A program made the position numbers and the translations under genes. Shown piece by piece: positions 11,301 to 23,300 of a stretch of 64,000 nt of DNA. The DNA is taken from the NCBI GenBank assembly GCA_963662155.1, contig OY759266.1, positions 12,456,835-12,520,834 on the forward strand, read 5' to 3'. Source of the stretch: Lamellibrachia columna. Lineage: Eukaryota > Annelida > Polychaeta > Sabellida > Siboglinidae. The notes under the pieces are model-generated. The model was not told the origin of the DNA, made no database searches, and saw only the letters and a program-made list of their open reading frames with translations. Within the stretch, counting starts at the first letter, position 1; the number at the start of each line of letters is the position of its first letter.

Positions 11301-14300
11301 CACTGTATATAACTATGACTGTTACAATTGGGTTTATTTCTTTCAAATATAAACTTTTGGACTGAAGTACAAAGTTATGGTAAACTTAGCTATCTGCACC
11401 TTGAATATATGTTAGGTGCTGTCGTGACACCTAGTGGACAGTCTGTGAACCAGTCGGTTTACGGCCGATACGTATTGTGCAGAAGAAAATGCTGCGATAT
11501 ACCAATATTATACTGGTAACACGGCACAACCCTAGTAAAATATAGGCGTCCGCAATTCACAAAATGTCTACACATCGTCGCTAGTATCGATGGCATGGAC
11601 AAGCGATGGAAATGATGACCTGTGGCTGTGGCTAATGGGATAAAAGCGATCTGAAACTACAGAGCCACTGAAATATGGAAACTTGTGGCCCAAACTGGCC
11701 CGACAGCCCAAAAAAAGGAGCCAGGCCATTGTCAGTATTAACAAATTCAGCTGGTTGATATATGACAGACAGAAGAAACTGATGACGTGTGTTTTCTTTT
11801 GCATGGAAAAAGCACACATTTCTGACAAACAGTCCTTGTGACAGGGTGTAGCAATTTCAAATGAGAAACCCTGGTGAAATGCCAGTATTATGACGTATGC
11901 TTGGATTGCAATGGGTCTGTTGTTGAGTGCGCTGGATACACAGTAGGCCAAAGAGTATGACCAATCCAATTCCATTTTCTCTTTTTGATTTCTTTATCTA
12001 CCGGAAGATGTTTGGTTCTTTCGAAGAGAATGTTGTTGCTAACTTTCTCAGATCATCTGATCAAAGTGCATACAAATGTCTCATTACAGGGTTACAAGTC
12101 ATGTTCTTTTTCCTGTAAGTGTCGTTCAGAAGAGAAAACACTAACTTGTGTATTCCACACTTTATATTCAGAACTATTTGCATTGTTTGTTACTTCTGCT
12201 TGTGCTGCTGTCCAGTAGTTTGATCAGATTAAATAATTTAATCCAAATCTTTGACTTGTTAACAGATATAGCAGCATTATTATACAAGTTGTAATATATT
12301 TACAAATAGTACACCAGTATAGACAACACCTTGCATGGGAAATACATTTTTAAGATGAATTGTGGTTGAAATGTTGTTTATTTATAAAACAAATGGATTG
12401 CTTTCAAACCATCCGAGGAGCTGGTTGACAAGTACACTTTGATTATAACATCTTCGATGGATTCTGTGATTGATCCAGGATTTGACTTTGCATAGGTGTC
12501 AAATTACTGCTTTCGGGTGGGAAATATTCCTGCTTTTCCTGTGATCCTGCTTTTTGGATGAAATGTTCTGTTTGTTTTTTTCAAAAACAAGTCAAATTCA
12601 CAGTAAAATGTATATATTTTTTGCACATAAGGTTACTGTAGGCAAATTTTTTTTCTTTTGGTTTCAAGTGATTTTATGTTTTCTAGCGTGTGCATTCACC
12701 GTGACCGAGAATGGCACATAAAAATGTCGACTTGTAAAAACATTACAAGCAGATGTTGACTCTTATAACTTTTGAGTGTGGCTTCGTTGCAGGATTCGGG
12801 AGGAGGCATGAATGCGATGGAGAAACTACTGTTGATGGCAGATAGGTCAGAAAGTGTGAGGATTGAAAGTCATCTCAGCACTTACCCTAGTGATGCACCA
12901 GGTAGCTGTCACACCAGTAGCTTTTCAAACTACGTGTCAGTGGTGAAGTTCTGTGGCAAGCCAATCCTACCACCAGTGGTAAGTGTTCACTGTCCCCCAT
13001 GCTCTGTGAGGACAGTGTGTCTTCACTGTCCCCCATGCTCTGTGAGGACAGTGTGTCTTCATTGTCCCCCATGCTATGTGAGGACAATGTGTCTTCACTG
13101 TCCCCCATGCTCTGTGAGGACAGTGTGTCTTCATTGTCCCCCATGCTCTGTGAAGACAGTGTGTCTTCATTGTCCCCCATGCTCTGTGATGACAGTGTGT
13201 CTTCACTGTCCCCCATGCTCTGTGAGGACAGTGTGTCTTCATTGTCCCCCATGCTCTGTGAGGACAGTGTGTCTTCATTGTCCCCCATGCTCTGTGAGGA
13301 CAGTGTTCCTTCATTGTCCCCCATGCTCTGTGAGGACAGTGTGTCTTCATTGTCCCCCATGCTCTGTGAGGACAGTGTGTCTTCACTGTCCCCCATGCTC
13401 TGTGAGGACAGTGTGTCTTCACTGTCCCCCATGCTCTGTGAGGACAGTGTGTCTTCACTGTCCCCCATGTTCTGCGAGGACAGTGTGTCTTCACTGTCCC
13501 CCATGCTCTGTGAGGACAGTGTGTCTTCACTGTCCCCCATGTTCTGCGAGGACAGTGTGTCTTCACTGTCCCCCATGCTCTGCGAGGACAGTGTGTCTTC
13601 ACTGTCCCCCATGCTCTGTGAGGACAGTGTGTCTTCACTGTCCCCCATGCTCTGTGAGGACAGTGTGTCTTCATTGTCCCCCATGCTCTGTGAGGACAGT
13701 GTGTCTTCACTGTCCCCCATGTTCTGCGAGGACAGTGTGTCTTCACTGTCCCCCATGGTCTGTGAGGACAGTGTGTCTTCATTGTCCCCCATGCTCTGTG
13801 AGGACAGTGTGTCTTCATTGTCCCCCATGCTATGTGAGGACAGTGTGTCTTCATTGTCCCCCATGCTCTGTGAGGACAGTGTGTCTTCATTGTCCCCCAT
13901 GCTCTGTGAGGACAGTGTGTCTTCATTGTCCCCCATGCTCTGTGAGGACAGTGTGTCTTCATTGTCCCCCATGCTCTGTGAGGACAGTGTGTCTTCACTG
14001 TCCCCCATGCTCTGTGAAGACAGTGTGTCTTCATTGTCCCCCATGCTCTGTGAGGACAGTGTGTCTTCATTGTCCCCCATGCTCTGTGAGGACAGTGTGT
14101 CTTCATTGTCCCCCATGCTCTGTGAAGACAGTGTGTCTTCATTGTCCCCCATGCTCTGTGAGGATAGTGTGTCTTCATTGTCCCCCATGCTCTGTGAGGA
14201 CAGTGTGTCTTCACTGTCCCCCATGCTCTGTGAAGACAGTGTGTCTTCATTGTCCCCCATGCTCTGTGATGACAGTGTGTCTTCATTGTCCCCCATGCTC

Positions 14301-17300
14301 TGTGAGGACAGTGTGTCTTCATTGTCCCCCATGCTCTGTGAGGACAGTGTGTCTTCATTGTCCCCCATGCTCTGTGAGGACAGTGTTTCTTCATTGTCCC
14401 CCATGCTCTGTGAGGACAGTGTGTCTTCATTGTCCCCCATGCTCTGTGAGGACAGTGTGTCTTCACTGTCCCCCATGCTCTGTGAGGACAGTGTGTCTTC
14501 ACTGTCCCCCATGCTCTGTGAGGACAGTGTGTCTTCACTGTCCCCCATGTTCTGCGAGGACAGTGTGTCTTCACTGTCCCCCATGCTCTGCAAGGACAGT
14601 GTGTCTTCACTGTCCCCCATGCTCTGCGAGGACAGTGTGTCTTCATTGTCCCCCATGCTCTGTGAGGACAGTGTGTCTTCATTGTCCCCCATGCTCTGTG
14701 AGGACAGTGTGTCTTCATTGTCCCCCATGCTCTGTGAGGACAGTGTGTCTTCACTGTCCCCCATGTTCTGCGAGGACAGTGTGTCTTCACTGTCCCCCAT
14801 GCTCTGTGAGGACAGTGTGTCTTCACTGTCCCCCATGCTCTGCGAGGACAGTGTGTCTTCATTGTCCCCCATGCTCTGTGAGGACTGTGTCTTCATTGTC
14901 CCCCATGCTCTGTGAGGACAGTGTGTCTTCATTGTCCCCCAAGCTCTGTGAGGACAGTGTGTCTTCATTGTCCCCCATGCTCTGTGAGGACTGTGTCTTC
15001 ATTGTCCCCCATGCTCTGTGAGGACAGTGTGTCTTCATTGTCCCCCAAGCTCTGTGAGGACAGTGTGTCTTCATTGTCCCCCATGCTCTGTGAGGACAGT
15101 GTGTCTTCATTGTCCCCCATGCTCTGTGAGGACAGTGTGTCTTCATTGTCCCCCATGCTCTGTGAGGACAGTGTGTCTTCACTGTCCCCCATGTTCTGCG
15201 AGGACAGTGTGTCTTCACTGTCCCCCATGCTCTGCAAGGACAGTGTGTCTTCACTGTCCCCCATGCTCTGCGAGGACAGTGTGTCTTCATTGTCCCCCAT
15301 GCTCTGTGAGGACAGTGTGTCTTCATTGTCCCCCATGCTCTGTGAGGACAGTGTGTCTTCATTGTCCCCCATGCTCTGTGAGGACAGTGTGTCTTCACTG
15401 TCCCCCATGTTCTGCGAGGACAGTGTGTCTTCACTGTCCCCCATGCTCTGTGAGGACAGTGTGTCTTCACTGTCCCCCATGCTCTGCGAGGACAGTGTGT
15501 CTTCATTGTCCCCCATGCTCTGTGAGGACAGTGTGTCTTCATTGTCCCCCATGCTCTGTGAGGACAGTGTGTCTTCATTGTCCCCCATGCTCTGTGAGGA
15601 CAGTGTGTCTTCATTGTCCCCCATGCTCGGTGAGGACAGTGTGTCTTCATTGTCCCCATGCTCTGTGAGGACAGTGTGTCTTCATTGTCCCCCATGCTCT
15701 GTGAGGACAGTGTGTCTTCATTGCCTATCACATTGAACATTTTTAAACATTTTAAAGAATTGAAAATATGTACAGGAATTTTTGTAATCTTATTTGTATT
15801 ATTTATGTATATTATTAGTAATTACATTTTTACCTTTGTTGTGTTTTTGTTATTATATTTATATAATATTACCGTTTGGATGTAGTGGGGTATATGAATG
15901 ATATCAACCACATGGGTAAATATTGCCAGGGGTCCCTCTCAGTGAGATTGGACCTGATATGCATAATCTTGATGAGACAAATTTTGTATATCAAAGCAAA
16001 TTATTATGTAATAACATAACAGCATAGTTCTGCTGAGCATAATATTTGCCCTACCCCTATCTGTTGGATGTTCCCTTGACATATCCATGCTGATGTAGAT
16101 GACGCCGGAGCGCTGTGAGGAGATGCGGCAGTATAGGCAGCAGGCACAGATAGCGGAGACAAGACTCCGTGCCAAAGCCAAGCAGAAGCTGCTGGCAAGG
16201 GTACAACTCATCATGGCAGAGATAGATGTGAGTAGGCATGCTTTCAAGCACACTATACATTATTGTCAAATTTAATAATAATTGTTACATTCAATAGGCA
16301 AAAGGACGTCAGCACATGTTGATGGAGCTGCATGTAGTTTCCTAAACATGTTCCCATTCATTCATAAAACAACAAAAGTCACAAAAGTGCAGCTTAATTT
16401 TAGACACAGCTTTAAAAATTATACATATAAAACGTAATAACTTTTAAGTACAAATCATTTATTCGTTCAACCGATAGATGATTTATAGTGCCAGCTGGTA
16501 GAATGTCTTATGTACAACCAGTGTACATAAAACATTCTGCCAGAAGGCAGATATCATAGTTTGTTAACAGAAATTCCTTTGGCCATCGTTTCATATACAG
16601 AATAGTCTAAATATACCTGATTTGTTTTACAGGACAGACATGGGACTTCATCATTTGATGCAACGAGTGAATGTGACATCACCACTGCCACAGTCTTACC
16701 CACGGACCACACAACAACACCTCTAGTGACTGGTGACATTAAACTGAGGCTGGATTCTCCATCTTCCGAGTCAAGTCAGCACGTAGCTGAGAACGTGCTG
16801 TCACCACAGCGTGTTGACACGGTAGACAGTGTGAACACGCCGTCGCCGCGACGCACTGATGCAGCAGACAAAAACACGCCAGACAGTGGCATATCCTCAA
16901 AGGATCCGACGAGAACAACAGACAATCTTCGTGAGGAAAGCGCCATGTTAGACACCTTGGCTGACATCACAAATATATCATCTGAGGAGGAGGAGGATCT
17001 ACTCATCAGGACAATGGCTGGAGTGAAGCTGCTGTCCGGGGGAACTGATGTACAAAAACTGGCGAAGGTGTCTGGCAGTGAGATCACCTGTTCGCCTCCT
17101 TCCAAGATACCAGTGCTGGTGAACGTAAAGCATGACGTAGACACCTGTCAGTTGCCTTCAAAGGACAGAAGTCTTCCTCAGACTCTAGCCACCGATCAGC
17201 AGGCGATTCTTGTCCAAGTAACCTCCTCAAAAAAAGGTTCCGACGGTACCGTAGTGCAGACAAAACCAGTTTGTCAGCAGGACATGCCACATAAGACCCA

Positions 17301-20300
17301 CACATTAGAGATAGACAAGGGTCAGGTCACACATCCCACAACCGTTGCTGAGAAACTATCCCTGGCATTCCAGGGGCAGGTAGCGAGGAATCAATCCCAG
17401 CATGCTGCAGGAAACAGCATCAAGTCGAGCAGTAGTAGTGGTACGACATTGAGCAGCGACGAGATGAATCAGACTGTTATTGCTAAGTCAGAGAGTTTGC
17501 CTCACCCTAACGTCTCTGGGGCATCGCATGTTGTAGATGGCCTCGCAGGCTGTCCAATCACTAGTTACGGTTCTCCGCAGGGCAAGCCTGTAATCACTGG
17601 CCTTCTGGGTAAGGTTGCTCTCGATAGCGATACTCCCGATGACTGTTTCCAGCATATGTCACCAGGTGGTGCTTTCATAGAGGCATCGGATGTTGGACCA
17701 GTGTTCAATGTGGAGTTCACGGTGCATGAGCAAGCGATGAGTCTCAAGGCTGACCACCACGCATCAGTCACAGAAAGAAAGCTGGACAGTGATCCGTCAC
17801 TGACAGCACTGGCTCACAGTATGGCAGTCACTGAGCGCACAAAGTCATGTGACCTGTCATTTTTATGCACGGACAGCACAGAGTTGGCGGCGTATATGGT
17901 GTCGAACGCAGACAGCATGAAGACGTCCATCACCACACTACCACACCTACTTGACATGACAAAATGTGACGATCCTGATAAGTCACCTATGGATGTGTCA
18001 TTGTCACAACAGAATGTTTCTGCTGGGACCAGCAATGGGAAGAAGATGGGTGAGTCTTTAAGGAAGCATGTGCGTAGATCCTCCTACACCCTGGAGCACC
18101 CGTCTCCTGCCCTTCTGGCTCAGACACTGACCCCAGCTGTGGCCGGTGACACTGAGACATTTGAGTTGACGAGCAGCATGGAGGACCTGAAACTGAAGCC
18201 AGTGCAGCGACGACTCAGTTACGCCGACACAGATGTGGGTCAAGGGACAGTGGTGACAGAGGACAAGTGTGTCAACAACAGCAACAAAGATATGGCAGAA
18301 ACCCAGGATACAGTAGCCAAGGAAGCAGCCTTGGTAAAAGATACTGTGTTGACAGAGGGTGTAATTGGGGAAGGAGCATCAGGCAAGGAAATGGCAGCTG
18401 ATAGCAGGGAAGAGAAAACGACCAATGAAATTGGTGGGAAGGTAGTAGATACCAGGGAACATAATCCTGGTGGGAAGACAGTAGAATCAAGGGAACATTT
18501 GCCTGGTGGGAAGACGGCCGAGTTGAGGGTACATAAGCGTGGTATGAAGGAAACTGTAGTTAGGGAAGGCCAGCAGGCCAGGGTCACAACTCCTGCAGTG
18601 ACCTGTGAAGTAGCAGTGTCCAGTGAGTTGGCTTTGGGAAGGGATAAACCCAGCCTTCACGACGAGCGGGAAGGGAAGGAGGAGCACCTACACCGTTATC
18701 TCCACACCCTCAGTCAGATGCCTCCTCTGACTAACCCCTCTGATGATGACGAGCTTCACAACCGCACAGAAACCTGCTCGATCCCAGAGATGGGGGACTT
18801 GAATGACACAAACACCAACAGCTTGGTGGCGCCACTAGACATTGACGCGCTGGCCAGTTTGTCGGAGGACGATCTGCTGAAGGTGCAGCAGCTGTACTTT
18901 GAGAAACTGCGAGAACAGCTGGTGCAGCAGCAGCAGTCACAGCTGGCTACACTGCTGGCGGAACAACAAAAGCAGCAGATGCTGTTCCAGAAGGAGATTC
19001 TGGCTCAGGAGCACGATCTGTTGTCTCAACACCGCACCAGTGGTGACACGAGTCGACATGATAGTGGTGACACGAGTCGACACACTAGTGGTGACACAAG
19101 TCGACACAGCGGTCAGTCAAGGAAGCCATCAAAAACAGCCGAGCGCAAGAAAGTTGTGAGTCGGGAGGAGAGGAAGAAGCGGAGGAGATCAAACCAAGAG
19201 AATGGTCGGTATAAACACCACAGTGAGTCAATGAGAGATAATGGCTATGTTCCGTCTCTTGCCAACTGCACTGAAATGAACGGTTACGGACGTTATTCTT
19301 CGGGCATTACTAGACACAGTGATTACACAGACGCAACACCTGACAACAGTGTGTTGTCAATAGACCGTGTTAGCACGATTGGACCTCTTGAAACAGACCA
19401 AAGACCAGTCTCTGCCCCGAAAGTCAGTTTTGACATGTCTTCAGTGAGTGATGACCATCGGAGGTGTCACACACCAGAGAGGAGACATCATTCGGGGCAT
19501 CAGCTTGCTGTCGGGTGGGCGGACAGGTCGTACACATCGCCGTTGGTTACGCTGTCGCGAATGTCCAGTCCACATAGGTCATCAACCCCACAACATCATA
19601 GGTCACGTCCCAGTCCTCACTGCAAGGGTGCTCGGCACAGACTACACTTGCCTGTAGATAGTCAGGTATGGTGCACACTAGATGTCAATATGTGATTTAC
19701 TAGTCAGTTGCTAATATGTGATTTACCATTTCAATAAATGTTATGTGACTTATTATTGGGTATAATATTTTTATGCATGTCAGTTATTGTATTTGAGCAT
19801 TTTTTTACCAGATGTACTAATTGCAGCAATTTTCAGCCTTGATGATATTTGAGTGGCCGCTTTATTAACTATTATACTATTATAATATTTAATTATAAAT
19901 ACACATCATTACATAAAATGTACATTATAGTGATCACACACACGCACGCACCCTTTATGATACATATACATAGATTTGTGTCATAACTGTACAAAGATCT
20001 TTCTTGGGCTAAGGCTGCATTGTGTTTATGTACCTGTGTACACATGTATACCTGTCAACTCCTTTTAGAACATCCCAGCTGAAGTTCAGCTAAAGTTGGA
20101 GAAGATGTCTGCCGCAGTGAAAGGCTACTTGACTCGTCGTCTCCTTGCCTCCGAGAAAGTGCAGCAGATCATTAAAACCATCAAGGTAACACACTACTGG
20201 ATTTAGCTGTTATCTTGAGTGGCACTTCCCTCCATCCTTGCTAACCAGGGGTGGTAGTAGTACTACTGTACCCCTGACAGATAAACTTGGATTTTTCAGT

Positions 20301-23300
20301 TTATCCTACACAAAGTTTAGATGTATCATAGCTGAATCATTTGTACTTTGTCCCTATTGCTGTTTTGGTTGACTTGTTTCTTGGAGCTAGCTAGATGCGC
20401 CCGTACCCTAAGTGGCAAACTACTTCAGACATTCCACGACTGGTCTGCAGCCAATTAAAGTTAAGTCCCCGTATGCGAGCCCCCAAGATCCTAAGAACGG
20501 CCGCTATTGGTTAACTCGGCAACAGTAAGTTCCACATTTCAGCAGGTTAATCTGCCAGGGGTACTGATGTAGTTGCGGCGAAGATGCTTCCCTCAGCATC
20601 AGAGTCAAAAGTCACAACAGTTGTCAAGAAATACAACGCATCATGTAATTGCTTAGTACATAAATGTATAAGTAATTTTTTATGCTGTGTCATATTGATT
20701 TATTTTGGCACGATACAAGGGTCATTCCGTGTCAAATCAGTCACTCAAAACATCACCCGACTCCAGTTTTGAAGAAATTTAGCACAGCTGTTGGCTCACA
20801 TGAGAACATTAAAAATATTATTTAAGATATAGGTCATTGAACTTTGACCCAATTCGCTTACTGACCATTACATTAATGCCCATAACTCCACTGCTAATAA
20901 AGCTAGAAAAGCAAGTAAGATATCATTAGAAAGCCAGTAAACAGATGCATACCTGGTAAAATGGCACTTGCCTTGTAAATAAAAGTAACATATTTATCAT
21001 TCATTACCTTTGACCTCAGATACCCAAAAATGTATCCTCCGATTGTTTTTTTTACAGTATCCTATACCATTGCATAAGAGTCCATGAAAATATTACGATG
21101 GGCAAGTAATAACATTCACAGATACATTAAATTTAGTACAGCCAGACGACTTATCTTTGGTCTGTAGATCGGTACATGCAACATTGAATTTCACTATTTC
21201 ACATTTTTCAGATCACATAAAAAGCATGCTAAAGGGCAATAAAATGAGTATACTTGCATGCTTTAGTGTCTCTCTTCACATTCTTTGCAAGGCCTCATTT
21301 ACTTTTTCTGTGTCCTCTGGATATCTTGTAGGTCCGACCAGTGTCAGTTGTTGGGTGAACATGAGTGAGAAGATCACTCACGTGAACATGAAGAGTGTCA
21401 CTGTGTCATGGGTAAAATATTTGATGGTGATGGACCATGTGGGTGAAGGAAGTTCAGTTGTGCCTCTTCATCAGCTGGAATGACATCTGTTACATAAGCT
21501 AGCCACCATTGTCCATCGTAGATGGCTGTCTGCGTCACATACCCTTTGACATCCACGAGACTGAGGCCATCACACTGGGCTGTCACAACCTCTTCTCTTT
21601 TCATGGAAGATGTAGAATATAGTGCTACTTCTAAGTGTTTCAGTGATAATGGCTTGAAGAAGTGTAGCTTCTGTGTTCCCGCTATTGTTTTAGCTCTTTG
21701 CAAACGGCTTGCGATAAGAGCTGCTTCTTTGTAATACTCTTCTGTGGTCGAAAAAATAGAACTTGAATGCTGGAATGTGGGCTGATGCAAATTCAAAGAG
21801 CTGCATTGGTGTGGTGATGTGATGATTATATGGTCTTTGTTCACTAGCTTTTGCCGCAAGTTTCTTGACTGTTCACCCATGCCATCACAAGCCCCCTTCC
21901 CATGTGAAGCTGCAAAAAAATGCCACTCGGCACTTATTCCGAAGTCGTAGCTGTTCATGGTGGCAGAGGTTGAGAAAGTTTTTGCAGGTCTTATACTGAC
22001 TGGCGCAGCCATCAGAGAAGTACTGTAGATTTCATTGCACAGCTGTAAATTGTGCAGTGAGGAAGTTGTTGAGGTGTTTTTGGAAGAGGTTGACAGCAAT
22101 GGTGTCATGTATGTTACAGTCAGAAATGACAACGTAACTAACATGTGACACACACAGTCATTTCCTGCTTCATGATAGTAGCAAACAAATGGGTGCAGTG
22201 TTGCAAATTTGTTGAAACCAATGTTAACGTTTGAATGTATGTTCTTAAAATGTTGGTAAAGTTACAAAGAACTAGTTGTTTTTGTTTATGGACTCGTTCA
22301 CCATGAACACGGGTGGAGACAGTCTATTCTCCCAGGCACCATTCGGCTTATCTCATCACTCAGGTAGAAGGCTTCCACCAACTGGACTGTTTCAGAGGAC
22401 AGGCTTTGACCCAGTTTGGGATCTGGATCCCTCATGATTCCTTTCTCTTTCACTAAATGTATTGCTCTACGTACAATGAAGTACGATGTGTTGAAGACTG
22501 CTGCTGTTTTCTGGATACTCCAATTCTGTGGAATCATGGCAAATAGTTTGATCTTTTCGCTTCTCTTGTCTGTTTTCTGGAATTTGTATTTGAACTGTTT
22601 CGTCATTTCGTCAAAATCTTTTGCTGGAAGTAGTTGTTTCCCCATGTTCCGAGCACTTATCTGGTGCAACTAGCCTTCACTTCTTCACCCTAGCTGTGTT
22701 AATTTTACACACTTAGGATTGCTGGCATGTGCCCCCCCACGGGTCTGGATGTTTGTAAAATTTAGGTCTTATGGCAAGTAGATTGTTTACTGTTTGTGTT
22801 AAGTAAATCATCTAGTATATTTGTTAATTAATTATATGTAATTATATCATTACCATTCATTGAAAGTAGACGTTTTGGTAAGTGTAAAGATTTCTGGTTG
22901 AAATCAGACATCAGAATTTGTTGCCCCCCTCTGGAAAAAATCCTGCGGATGCCCCTGTCTATTATCACTCAGTCAAATGAAACTATGCAATGATCATATT
23001 TGATGCTGAGCAATTATCAATACAATTCAATTAGTAATACTTATCATATATATTATGCAATAAAATGTGTTCATTTGTAATGTTTAAGCATTGTTCTATA
23101 TGCCACAAATCACATAAAATTACAGATAGAGTAGACCTGTACATGTGCATGATCTAGTCCCTCTGCTGGTTTATTGCATAACAATAATCCCTGGTGTATT
23201 GAATAACAATTATTTCACTAGTAAGCATAAATGGATTTACACAGCAGTGACGGCAATGTATCTTTGAAGTGAGTTATCTTGTGCTATCCTTATGCAATTT

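Noticed and set aside
12772..15740. Long ORFs on both strands (up to 749 codons) made of 12-residue repeats
   Set aside because: They follow from a stop-free 36-bp unit; they lie between conserved CP110 exons with good splice sites and are mutually overlapping.
16776..19159. Minus-strand and off-frame ORFs over CCP110 exon 4
   Set aside because: Shadows of a 3-kb coding exon whose sense product matches CP110.
22725..22965. hAT-like right end ATCCTGCGGATGCCCCTG inside the intron 5 transposon
   Set aside because: I could not find a matching left terminus or duplication, so a nested element is not supported.
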